A DNA stretch of 9,796 nucleotides from Clostridia bacterium (lineage in GTDB: Bacteria > Bacillota_A > Clostridia > Christensenellales > Aristaeellaceae). Below the pieces are notes generated by a model. The model had not been told where the DNA came from and made no database searches. It saw nothing but the letters and a program-made list of their open reading frames with translations. The position numbers were made by a program, and so were the translations under genes. Numbering within the stretch: position 1 is the stretch's first letter; the number at the start of each line of letters is the position of its first letter. Where the stretch lies: the NCBI GenBank assembly GCA_017481185.1, contig JAFUPO010000373.1, forward strand, positions 1-9,796, in the 5' to 3' direction. Shown piece after piece: positions 1 through 6,781 of this stretch.

Positions 1-699
1 ATGATGGCCCTTTTGTCCAACCCCTTCAAGGCGTTTAAAACCTATTATAAGCTGTTCATCCCGGTGCTCATCGGTGTGGCGGTAGGCTTCCTGGGTTTGG
101 CCAAGGTGGTGGCCTGGCTCTTTGGGGAGAACTCGATGGTGGCGGTGAGCCTGTTTGTGGGTCTCATTCTGGGAATGCTTCCGAGCCTGTTTAGGGACGC
201 GGGCGAAAAGGGCCGCCCCCGCAGCGCCTGGATTACCTTGTGCATCAGCTTTGTGGTTCTGTTTGCCTTTCTGTGGTATTTGCAGCAGGGCATCCAGATG
301 CAGATCACGCCTAACGCTGGCTGGTATTTTTTCTGCGGCGCGGTCTGGGGCCTGAGCCTGGTGGCCCCCGGCTTGAGCTCCTCCTCCATCCTGCTGTTCA
401 TGGGCCTGTATGAGCCTATGACCCAGGGCATCGCTGCGCTGGATTTCGGCGTGCTGATCCCCTTGTTTGCCGGCATCCTGGCCACGGCGCTGCTCACCGG
501 CCGGGGTGTGAACAAGCTCTTTGAAAAGTATTATGCCCAGGCCTATCACGGCATCCTGGGCGTGGTGCTGGCCTCCACGCTGCTGATTGTGCCCACCCAG
601 TTCGCCTCCGTGGGCGAAGGCTTTTTGTGCCTTTTGTTTGCCGCCATTGGCGCGGTGTTCGCCTGGGGTATGGATCAGTGGGGCCGCAAGGTCAAATAA
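1..699 (+). CDS. DUF368 (PopT-like) membrane protein, 5' end probably outside the window
   Basis: Polytopic membrane protein of the DUF368 family. Members (PopT) are implicated in flipping undecaprenyl phosphate back across the cytoplasmic membrane for reuse in cell-wall synthesis. The visible 232 residues are strongly hydrophobic with about six membrane segments. The second family signature is seen at residues 117-138, where APGLSSSS (122-129) is followed by ILLFMGLYE; the usual form is PG-x-SG-S/G, so a Gly is replaced by Ser here. The stretch FVGLILGMLP (about 52-61) also matches the family. Full-length members are about 260-300 residues and carry an earlier PG-x-SGG repeat near the N-terminus. 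That repeat is absent, so the ATG at position 1 is most likely an internal Met. The gene is followed at once by a terminator, so it closes an upstream unit. The family call is from recognised motifs; the substrate comes from family knowledge only. Confidence 0.82.
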   Translation: MMALLSNPFKAFKTYYKLFIPVLIGVAVGFLGLAKVVAWLFGENSMVAVSLFVGLILGMLPSLFRDAGEKGRPRSAWITLCISFVVLFAFLWYLQQGIQMQITPNAGWYFFCGAVWGLSLVAPGLSSSSILLFMGLYEPMTQGIAALDFGVLIPLFAGILATALLTGRGVNKLFEKYYAQAYHGILGVVLASTLLIVPTQFASVGEGFLCLLFAAIGAVFAWGMDQWGRKVK

Positions 700-714
700 T
701 TTAATAGGCTCCTT

Positions 715-748
715 AAAGCGCCTTGTGCTGATGCATGGGGCGCTTTTT
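715..748 (+). terminator. Rho-independent terminator after the DUF368 gene
   Basis: Inverted repeat AAAGCGCC (715-722) pairs perfectly with GGCGCTTT (739-746) around a 16-nt loop. The T run at 744-748 forms the U tract. It begins 15 nt after the DUF368 stop codon and separates that gene from the ABC operon. Confidence 0.8.
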
Positions 749-797
749 CATTGCACCCCCAAAGGCTTTGCGGCATATCAAGATAGCATGAACCGGG

Positions 798-803
798 AAA
801 GGA
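798..803 (+). promoter_or_regulatory. Ribosome binding site that favours a GTG start at 812
   Basis: AAAGGA lies 8 nt before GTG 812. In-frame ATGs at 788 and 803 lack a suitably spaced Shine-Dalgarno: nothing purine-rich sits upstream of 788, and for 803 the AAAGG abuts the start codon. GTG 812 is therefore preferred. Confidence 0.55.
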
Positions 804-811
804 TGAAGGCT

Positions 812-1597
812 GTGAATACGAAGCGCAAGCTGGAAGTCATCGGGGTGGAAAAAACCTTCCGCCGGGGCGACCAAACCATTCAGGCGCTCAGGCCCACCAG
901 CTTTTCGGTGGAGCCCGGGCAGTTTGTGTCGATCATTGGTCCCTCAGGATGCGGCAAATCCACCCTGTTCAATATTATTGCCGGGCTGCTGGCGCCAACT
1001 GGGGGAGAGGTGCTTTCGGAGGGGAAGAGCATCCTGGGAAGGGCCGGCTACGTGGGCTATATGCTGCAAAAGGATATGCTGCTTCCCTGGCGTACCATTT
1101 TGGATAATGTCATCCTGGGCATGGAGATTCGCCGTGTGCCTCGCAAGGCAGCAATTCAGAAGGCAATGCCCCTCATTGAACGTTATGGCCTCAAGGGTTT
1201 TGAAAATCATTATCCCCACGAGCTTTCCGGCGGTATGCGTCAGCGAGCAGCCCTTCTGCGCACGCTGCTTTATGACCGGGATATTCTATTATTGGATGAA
1301 CCCTTCGGCGCGCTGGATGCTCAGACCCGCTTGGATATGCAGAACTGGCTTTTGAACATCTGGCAGGATGTGAAAAAAACGGTGCTGTTTGTGACCCATG
1401 ATATTGATGAAGCGATTTATCTATCCGACCAGGTGTTTGTGTTCAGCTGCCGACCAGGCTATGTAAAGGAACGCCTCGGGGTGGCATTGCCCCGTCCGCG
1501 GGGGCCGGAGACGATCACTTCTCCGGAGTTCATGGCCTTGAAGCGGCAATTGCTTCAATGGCTGGCCTCTGAGCAGGAAGGATGTGAGAAGGAATGA
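812..1597 (+). CDS. ABC transporter ATP-binding protein (nitrate/sulfonate/taurine type)
   Basis: Cytoplasmic ATPase that powers the importer encoded with the next two genes; about 261 residues from GTG 812, normal for the family. Motifs in order: Walker A GPSGCGKST (43-51), Q-loop glutamine 86 in LQKDMLLPW, signature LSGGMRQR (138-145), Walker B ILLLDE (158-163) followed by PFGALD (D-loop), and H-loop histidine 196 in FVTHD. The KDMLLPWRT segment after the Q-loop and the LDAQTR stretch are typical of SsuB/TauB/NrtD/ThiZ-like ATPases. All catalytic residues are intact. The stop overlaps the permease start as ATGA, implying translational coupling. ATG 788 or 803 are alternative starts. The substrate cannot be told from this subunit. 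Confidence 0.93.
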   Translation: MNTKRKLEVIGVEKTFRRGDQTIQALRPTSFSVEPGQFVSIIGPSGCGKSTLFNIIAGLLAPTGGEVLSEGKSILGRAGYVGYMLQKDMLLPWRTILDNVILGMEIRRVPRKAAIQKAMPLIERYGLKGFENHYPHELSGGMRQRAALLRTLLYDRDILLLDEPFGALDAQTRLDMQNWLLNIWQDVKKTVLFVTHDIDEAIYLSDQVFVFSCRPGYVKERLGVALPRPRGPETITSPEFMALKRQLLQWLASEQEGCEKE

Positions 1598-2412
1598 GCC
1601 AAGCTGTGAGGCCTGCTTTCATGGATGAGGAGGCTTTGTTGGCCCGCAGGCGCAGGCGCATCGCCTGGGGCAGAGCTATCATCGGCATTAGCCTTATCCT
1701 AGGCTGGGAGATTTTTACCCGCCTGGGCGTGATGGATACGTATTATTGGTCCAGCCCCAGCCTCATTTGGGAAACGGCGGTGACTAAATTTCAAAAGGGC
1801 AGTCTTTTGTTTGACATTTGGTATACTTCCGGGGCAACCCTACTAGGCTTTATATCGGGCACGGTGTTGGGGGCAATTATGGGGCTGTCCTTTTGGTGGA
1901 GCCGCACCTATGCCGGGGTGATGGAGCCTTATCTGGTCATCCTTAACGCATTGCCCAAGCTGGCCTTAGCGCCAGTGCTGGTGATCCTGTTCGGTATTGG
2001 CTTTCCCTCTAAGGTGATTCTGGCCTTTTCTATGACGGTGGTGACCTCCGCCCTGTCAGCCTTCAGCGGGGTTAAGAGCGTGGACGCTGCCATGGAAACC
2101 CTCATGTACTCCTTGGGCGCCAGCCGCTGGCAGGTATTTGCCAAGGTAGCTATCCCTTGGGCCATGCCCTGGATTATCTCCAGCCTGCGGGTGAACATCG
2201 CCCTGGCCCTGGCCGGAGCCATCGTGGGGGAGTTTATCGCCTCCAGCCACGGCGTGGGCCGCATGATCATTTATGCAGGCACCACCTTTGATATTGATCT
2301 GGTTTGGGTAGGGGTGGCGGTTCTGTCCCTTCTGTCCATCGCCATGTACGGCGGTGTGGTGCTGCTTGAAAAATGGCTGTCAAAGCGCTTGACCGTCATT
2401 GTTCATGAATAA
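1594..2412 (+). CDS. ABC transporter permease (SsuC/TauC/ThiX-like, BPD_transp_1)
   Basis: Inner-membrane channel subunit of the importer, 272 residues with about six membrane segments. The first hydrophobic segment is around residues 27-45, after a basic N-terminal stretch (ARRRRR). The EAA loop that docks on the ATPase lies at about 169-190: it carries YSLGASRWQVF followed by IPWAMPWI, in the expected position before the last membrane segments. The C-terminal part includes GAIVGEFI and GVGRMI, which are typical of the nitrate/sulfonate/taurine subfamily. The gene starts within the ATPase stop (ATGA) and ends 20 nt before the binding-protein gene, so the three form one transcript. The permease probably works as a homodimer, since only one permease gene is present. 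Confidence 0.92.
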   Translation: MSQAVRPAFMDEEALLARRRRRIAWGRAIIGISLILGWEIFTRLGVMDTYYWSSPSLIWETAVTKFQKGSLLFDIWYTSGATLLGFISGTVLGAIMGLSFWWSRTYAGVMEPYLVILNALPKLALAPVLVILFGIGFPSKVILAFSMTVVTSALSAFSGVKSVDAAMETLMYSLGASRWQVFAKVAIPWAMPWIISSLRVNIALALAGAIVGEFIASSHGVGRMIIYAGTTFDIDLVWVGVAVLSLLSIAMYGGVVLLEKWLSKRLTVIVHE

Positions 2413-2432
2413 ATGCAAGGAGGATCTGACCC

Positions 2433-3437
2433 ATGCACATGAAACGCTTTTTGTTGCTCCTTCTGGCCCTGTGTGTTCTTTGCCCCGCTGGTGGCTTGGC
2501 CCAGGAGCCTTTAAAGGAGCTGGTCATTGCGGAGCCGGTTCATCTGACCGGCTACCTCCCCCTGTATGTGGCGATGCACAAAGGCTATTTTGAGGAGCAG
2601 GGCTTGAAAGTTTCCGTTGTTCAGGCCACCGGCGGCGCTCACGTCACCGCCGTTGTATCGGGGGATGCCTGGGGCGTAATTGGCGGCGTGGATTCCAGCG
2701 CCCTGGCCAGCCAGGGCAGCCCCGACCCGGTGACGGCGGTGGTGAACTGCGTCAACCGAGCCAATGTGTATCTGTTCGCAGCCAAAGGCCTGGCTCCCGT
2801 TAGCGGCTCTGATGAGGATCTTAAAGCGTTTCTGAAGGGCAAAACCATCGTGGCAGGCCGCTACGGCGGTTCGCCTAACCTGCTGACCCGCTATCTGCTT
2901 TTAAAGGTGGGCCTGGATCCGGATAAGGATGTGACCCTTCTTGAAAACGCCGATGCCTCCACGGTCAATGCCCTGATTCAGATGGGCCAGGGGCAGATCG
3001 GCAACGGCGGCGAACCTCAGATCTCCGAGGGGATTGCAGCAGGCATCTGGGAGGAGCCCTTCTATAAGTTCCCTGACCTGGGCGATTTTTCATACTCGGT
3101 CATCGGCGTGAAGCGCTCCACCATCGAAGAGGATCCTGAAACGGTTCAGAAGTTCGTTAACGCTATGCTCAAAGCCCTAAAGGTGGTTCATGAGGAGCCG
3201 AATGTGGCCCGGGAGGTGCTGGATATTGAATTTTCCACCATGACCGAGGCAGGCAAGGAGGCTTCCCTGCAAAGGGCCTATGAGGATAATCTGTGGAGCA
3301 AGGACGGCTGGATCTCGCAAGCATCAGTGGATCTGGACATGGATGTGCTGATCCAAAGCGGCATTTATGAAGGCGAGTACAGTTACGACGAACTGGTGGA
3401 TATGCAGTTTGTTGAAAGAGGACAGATCATGGAATAA
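2433..3437 (+). CDS. ABC transporter substrate-binding protein, NMT1/THI5-like
   Basis: Exported binding protein of the same importer, 334 residues. A perfect AAGGAGGA ribosome site (2417-2424) lies 8 nt before the ATG. The N-terminus is a signal peptide: basic MHMKR, hydrophobic core about 6-17, and a likely signal-peptidase I site after GLA (23). The mature part opens with ELVIAEPVHLTGYLPLYVA and then HKGYFEEQGLKV, the classic start of NMT1/SsuA/ThiY-type proteins. Further matches are LKGKTIVAGRYGGSPNLLTR and DADASTV-like text near residue 170. No proper lipobox is present; the two cysteines in the signal core (14, 17) lack a G/A/S at -1. This is unusual for a Gram-positive binding protein. 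The ligand is unknown: pyrimidine precursors, riboflavin, sulfonates and aromatic acids are all used within this family. Confidence 0.9.
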   Translation: MHMKRFLLLLLALCVLCPAGGLAQEPLKELVIAEPVHLTGYLPLYVAMHKGYFEEQGLKVSVVQATGGAHVTAVVSGDAWGVIGGVDSSALASQGSPDPVTAVVNCVNRANVYLFAAKGLAPVSGSDEDLKAFLKGKTIVAGRYGGSPNLLTRYLLLKVGLDPDKDVTLLENADASTVNALIQMGQGQIGNGGEPQISEGIAAGIWEEPFYKFPDLGDFSYSVIGVKRSTIEEDPETVQKFVNAMLKALKVVHEEPNVAREVLDIEFSTMTEAGKEASLQRAYEDNLWSKDGWISQASVDLDMDVLIQSGIYEGEYSYDELVDMQFVERGQIME

Positions 3438-3447
3438 ACCCAATTTA

Positions 3448-3479
3448 GGAGCGGCAAGGCTGGTCTTGTCGCTCCTTTT
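3448..3479 (+). terminator. Rho-independent terminator of the ABC importer operon
   Basis: GGAGCGGCAAG (3448-3458) pairs with CTTGTCGCTCC (3465-3475): an 11-bp stem with one G-T wobble, a 6-nt loop, then TTTT. It starts 10 nt after the binding-protein stop, so the regulator operon downstream should need its own promoter. Confidence 0.88.
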
Positions 3480-3498
3480 GTTATCAGATTCTTTTCTT

Positions 3499-3529
3499 TT
3501 TGAAATAAAAATGTCTTTTTTGTTTCAAA
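3499..3529. repeat. AT-rich inverted repeat upstream of the regulator promoter
   Basis: TTTGAAATAAAAA (3499-3511) and TTTTTGTTTCAAA (3517-3529) are inverted copies matching at 12 of 13 positions, with a 5-nt centre. The repeat ends 5 nt before the -35 box of the putative promoter. It could be an operator or activator site, or a structure at the end of the upstream transcript. AT-rich arms arise by chance more readily than mixed sequence, so function is uncertain. Confidence 0.4.
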
Positions 3530-3534
3530 TTCCC

Positions 3535-3563
3535 TTGATTTTTCTTACGGAAAAAAGTAAAAT
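3535..3563 (+). promoter_or_regulatory. Sigma-A-type promoter for the two-component/GerMN operon
   Basis: TTGATT (3535-3540) and TAAAAT (3558-3563) match the -35 and -10 consensus at 4/6 and 5/6, with exactly 17 bp between them. They lie in the AT-rich gap after the importer terminator and about 57 nt before the regulator start codon. Transcription would start near 3570. Confidence 0.65.
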
Positions 3564-3619
3564 GTATACAGTAGCGGATTATCCAGCCTCAGGCTCCCGC
3601 TCGGAAAGGATGAAATGCA

Positions 3620-4312
3620 ATGGCGAAGCGAATCTTATTAGTAGATGACGAACCTCTGATTTTAAAGGGGCTTCGCTATACTTTGGAGCAGGAGGGCTAT
3701 GAAACGGATACTGCCACCGATGGCGAGGAGGCCCTTAATAAGTTTTTTGCAGGCGGGGTGGATATGATCCTGCTGGATGTGATGCTGCCTAAGCTGGATG
3801 GCATCTCTGTTTGCCAGCGTATCCGGGAGCACTCCAACGTGCCGATTATCATGCTCACCGCCAAGGGCGAGGATATGGACAAGATCCTGGGCCTGGAGTA
3901 CGGCGCTGATGACTATATGACCAAGCCCTTCAATATTCTGGAGGTCAAAGCCCGCATCAAGACCATTCTGCGCCGGGCTAATCAGGGTCAGAATCAGGAA
4001 GAGAAGAAGATCATCCGGGTGCGGGATATGGAAATCAACGTGGTAAACCGCACTGTGACCCTGGGCGGCAAGGATGTAAAGCTCACGGCTAAGGAGTTTG
4101 ATCTGTTGCAGCTGTTTGTGAACAACCGGGGCAAGGTGTTCAGCCGTGAAGCCATGCTGGAAACCGTTTGGAAGTATGACTCTGCTGGAGATGAACGCAC
4201 GGTGGATGTGCATATCCGCCGCCTGAGGGAAAAAATTGAACGCAATACCGCCTCGCCGGAGTTCATTTTTACCAAATGGGGAGTGGGGTACTATTTCACC
4301 GATAAGGATTAA
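3620..4312 (+). CDS. OmpR/PhoB-family response regulator
   Basis: DNA-binding response regulator, 230 residues, the usual length. The receiver domain covers about 3-117: acidic pair D9-D10, phospho-acceptor D53 in ILLDVMLPKLDG, switch T80 in IIMLTAK, and K102 in TKPF. A winged-helix Trans_reg_C domain covers about 133-228, with LTAKEFDLLQLF, the DERTVDVHIRRLREKI recognition segment and the terminal GVGYYF. Every phosphorylation residue is present. The ribosome site GGAAAGGA (3603-3610) lies 9 nt before the ATG. Overall style resembles WalR/VicR and MtrA regulators that control cell-envelope genes, but the target is not shown by the sequence. The histidine kinase follows directly and is its presumed partner. 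Confidence 0.95.
   Translation: MAKRILLVDDEPLILKGLRYTLEQEGYETDTATDGEEALNKFFAGGVDMILLDVMLPKLDGISVCQRIREHSNVPIIMLTAKGEDMDKILGLEYGADDYMTKPFNILEVKARIKTILRRANQGQNQEEKKIIRVRDMEINVVNRTVTLGGKDVKLTAKEFDLLQLFVNNRGKVFSREAMLETVWKYDSAGDERTVDVHIRRLREKIERNTASPEFIFTKWGVGYYFTDKD
4225..4230 (+). promoter_or_regulatory. Possible ribosome binding site for a TTG start of the kinase
   Basis: GAGGGA lies 5 nt before TTG 4236, inside the regulator gene. It is the only Shine-Dalgarno-like sequence next to a canonical in-frame start codon upstream of the kinase's first membrane segment. Its use is uncertain, because the sequence also encodes the regulator's DNA-binding domain. Confidence 0.25.
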
Positions 4313-5777
4313 CAATCCATTTACCAGTATTCGATGGAAAATAATGTTCGCCTTCCTGCTGATCGTGGGCGCGTCCTTCTATGTGATCGCCACCTCGCTG
4401 ATCAGCTTGGTTGGCGATTATCTTTTTGAGCAGCGAATCCGTACAGATCGGGGCAGCGTGGAGGCCTTGGCCACGGAGCTGGCTCCGCTGTGGGAGGCGG
4501 CCCGCACAGAGGAGCTGCAAACCCTTCTGGATGAAGCTGGCGGTCAATTGGGCGGCCGGCTGATGCTCATTGATCGGGATGGAAAGGTGCAGGTGGATAC
4601 CTTTTCACAACTGATCGGCTCCCGGATGCAGCTCAATGAAGTGACCAGCGTGCTTGCAGGGCAGCAGGATGGGGCTTATGGCGTCCATCAGCTGGATGAC
4701 TCAGGTCAGCCAGTGGATGGGGGCCTGTTTGCATTTCTAAGGCCGCTGGATGCCTCACGCACCTGGGCAGGGTATCTGGCCGCGCCTTTGACCAGCGCCT
4801 CTGGGATGTCCGGGGTTCTGCTGTTTTCTTCGCCAGTGCAGGAGATGATTCAAAGCCTGTATACCATTCAGGATCGAATGATCCTTTATTTCCTGGTGGC
4901 AGCTGTGGCAGCCCTGGCGGCAGCCCTTATCTTTTCTCAGGTGATCACCCGGCCCATTGCCGCCCTGACCCGCGTTATCCAAAAAATGGGCAAGGGCGAT
5001 CTGTCTGCCCGGGTGCCGGTGCGAGGCTCCGGCGAATTGCGCCGCCTGGCGGAAACCTTCAACACTATGTCGGAAAAGCTGGAGACGCTGGATCAAAGCC
5101 GTAACCAGTTCGTATCCAATGCCAGCCATGAATTGAAAACACCCTTGGCGACCATGAAAATCATGCTGGAAAGCGTGATCTACCAGCCGGAGATGGAGCA
5201 GGAGCTGCGCAACGAGTTTCTGGCTGACATTAACAACGAGATTGATCGGCTGAACACCATCATCTCAGACCTTCTGACTCTGGTGCGCATGGATACCCAG
5301 GGGATGCGCTTAAAACGCCAGAATATGGATCTGAGCCATCTGCTGGCCGATGTTGTGCACAAGCTAGAGCCCATGGCGGCCAAGAAGGATCAGCTGCTGA
5401 CCCTGAAAATTTCTGGGGATTGCCCTATGTATGCGGATGAATCCAAATTGACCCAGGTGGCCTATAATATCATCGACAATGCCATTAAGTATACCCAGGC
5501 TGGCGGCCGTATAAAGGTAACGCTGGAAAGGGTGGGCCGCAATGTAACCGTTGCCGTGAAGGATAACGGCCCGGGCATCCCTGAAAAGGATCAGACCCAT
5601 ATTTTTGATCGATTCTATCGGGTGGATAAGGCTCGCTCCCGGGAAACTGGCGGCACCGGCCTGGGCTTGTCTATCGTTCATCAGATCGTGATGCTCCATG
5701 GCGGCGAGATTACCGTGGAGAGCCAGGAGGGCAAGGGGAGCCTGTTTAAGGTGGAATTGCCTGTGCATCAGGGTTAA
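4236..5777 (+). CDS. HAMP-containing sensor histidine kinase (N-terminus uncertain)
   Basis: Membrane sensor kinase paired with the preceding regulator. Residues are counted from TTG 4236. First membrane segment about 37-60; extracytoplasmic sensor region about 61-210 without a recognised fold; second membrane segment about 215-237; HAMP about 238-290. HisKA carries the phospho-acceptor H298 in SNASHELKTPL. The HATPase domain has the N-box with N415 (IIDNAIKYT), G1 DNGPGIP (443-449), F-box IFDRFYRVD and G2 GGTGLGLS (472-479). All catalytic motifs are intact. The start is a real problem. ATG 4344 lies at the beginning of the first membrane segment and drops the basic SIRWKI text that normally precedes it. 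TTG 4236 overlaps the regulator by 77 nt. ATT 4308, overlapping the regulator stop by one base, would give the most natural N-terminus but is a rare start codon. Confidence 0.92.
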   Translation: MNAIPPRRSSFLPNGEWGTISPIRINNPFTSIRWKIMFAFLLIVGASFYVIATSLISLVGDYLFEQRIRTDRGSVEALATELAPLWEAARTEELQTLLDEAGGQLGGRLMLIDRDGKVQVDTFSQLIGSRMQLNEVTSVLAGQQDGAYGVHQLDDSGQPVDGGLFAFLRPLDASRTWAGYLAAPLTSASGMSGVLLFSSPVQEMIQSLYTIQDRMILYFLVAAVAALAAALIFSQVITRPIAALTRVIQKMGKGDLSARVPVRGSGELRRLAETFNTMSEKLETLDQSRNQFVSNASHELKTPLATMKIMLESVIYQPEMEQELRNEFLADINNEIDRLNTIISDLLTLVRMDTQGMRLKRQNMDLSHLLADVVHKLEPMAAKKDQLLTLKISGDCPMYADESKLTQVAYNIIDNAIKYTQAGGRIKVTLERVGRNVTVAVKDNGPGIPEKDQTHIFDRFYRVDKARSRETGGTGLGLSIVHQIVMLHGGEITVESQEGKGSLFKVELPVHQG

Positions 5778-5790
5778 GGAGGCAGGCGGA

Positions 5791-6768
5791 ATGAAAAAGA
5801 GATGTTTATTAAGCCTGCTAAGGGCCTGCTTGCTGCTGCTCACCGGCTGCGTCAACTTCCTGCCGGATCGACTGGCGTCAGCACCCGCCGAAAGCCAGGA
5901 GGGGCTTCACAGCCCGGTAGCTGGCGCTGAAAACGCGGATACCTACCAAGCGCAATTGTATTTCAGATTTCTGGATGAGCCCTACCTGGCCTGCGAGAGC
6001 CGCACATTAACCGTTCGCAAGGATGAATCTTTGGAAAAGGCCATCGTCACGGCGCTCCTTTTAGGGCCCAGCGCCGCTTCACCGGAGCTGCGCCGCCTGT
6101 TTTCAGATGATGTGACTGTGGAGAGCACCCTGGCCCAAGGCAGCCTTTTGTTTGTGACCCTCTCTGAAAATGTAACGCAGCCCCTGGGCGATGAGCCGAT
6201 TTGGTGGCAGTCAGATGCTTATTGGCAGCAGGAGGTGCCTCGCCGCCGCCAACTGGCGATGCAAAGCTTGGCAACCACCCTGATCGAAAACTGCGGCTAT
6301 GAGACCGTGCAGATTCTTCTTCATAAGCGCGCGGATACGGATGGCAGTATGCGCCTGCCCATGAGCTACTATGCCGCTGGGGCGGAGGGCCTGGCCCCTG
6401 TGCTGCGTTGGGATGCCAGCCTCTTGCTTACACCGGCCCAAACGGCCCGGGCGCTGCTTGACAGCTATCAGCAGAAGGACTGGGAGCGGGTTTATCGCTA
6501 TGTGGCGGTGGGCGGCCAGGAACTGCGGCCCAATCAAACCAACGCCAGCATCATGATGGATCAGTGGCTGACCCTGATGGCATACGATCTGGATGAGGCC
6601 AATGTTACCCAGGATGGAACACAGGCCATCCTGGCCTGCCAGGCAACGCTGGCAAGAGCGCCCGGAGATACCCAAACGCTGACCAATTACCCGCTGCGTC
6701 TGGTTCGAGAAAACGGAATATGGAAAATTCAATGGTCTGAGCTGGAAGAGCTTTTGAACCGCTGGTAA
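5791..6768 (+). CDS. GerMN-domain lipoprotein with C-terminal NTF2-like region
   Basis: Lipoprotein of 325 residues. The start is fixed by AAGGAGG (5776-5782), 8 nt before ATG 5791 and overlapping the kinase stop. The signal peptide has a basic start (MKKR), a leucine-rich core and lipobox LTG|C with C20 as the lipidated residue. A GerMN-type domain spans about 52-190: QAQLYFRF, the conserved ALLLGPSAASPELR helix, then SLLFVTLSENV and a late helix QLAMQSLATTLIEN. From about 214 to 322 lies a smaller domain (ALLDSYQQKDWERVYRYV and later LRLVRENGIWKI), which resembles NTF2-like or DUF4878-type modules. GerMN proteins act outside the membrane, for example GerM in sporulation and LpqB beside the MtrAB system. 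Its position after a kinase suggests a sensory accessory role; this is inference. Confidence 0.82.
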   Translation: MKKRCLLSLLRACLLLLTGCVNFLPDRLASAPAESQEGLHSPVAGAENADTYQAQLYFRFLDEPYLACESRTLTVRKDESLEKAIVTALLLGPSAASPELRRLFSDDVTVESTLAQGSLLFVTLSENVTQPLGDEPIWWQSDAYWQQEVPRRRQLAMQSLATTLIENCGYETVQILLHKRADTDGSMRLPMSYYAAGAEGLAPVLRWDASLLLTPAQTARALLDSYQQKDWERVYRYVAVGGQELRPNQTNASIMMDQWLTLMAYDLDEANVTQDGTQAILACQATLARAPGDTQTLTNYPLRLVRENGIWKIQWSELEELLNRW

Positions 6769-6781
6769 GGAGGCGAGCCGA

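Noticed and set aside
749..811. Possible riboswitch (THI box or similar) or clear promoter ahead of the ABC operon
   Set aside because: The space is only 63 nt and lacks the conserved THI or FMN motifs. TTGCAC (751) has no good -10 partner at 16-18 bp; TATCAA lies at 19 bp.
3367..3648. Plus-strand open frame of 93 codons spanning the importer terminator and regulator promoter
   Set aside because: It runs through a terminator hairpin and promoter, overlaps two real genes out of frame, and has no ribosome site.
3662..4315. Long minus-strand open frame (217 codons) opposite the response regulator
   Set aside because: It lies antisense to a gene with all receiver and DNA-binding motifs, has no ribosome site or recognisable domain, and its composition is that of an antisense shadow.
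5364..5855. Minus-strand open frame of 163 codons across the kinase-GerMN junction
   Set aside because: It is antisense to the kinase ATPase domain and shows no family motif or start signal.
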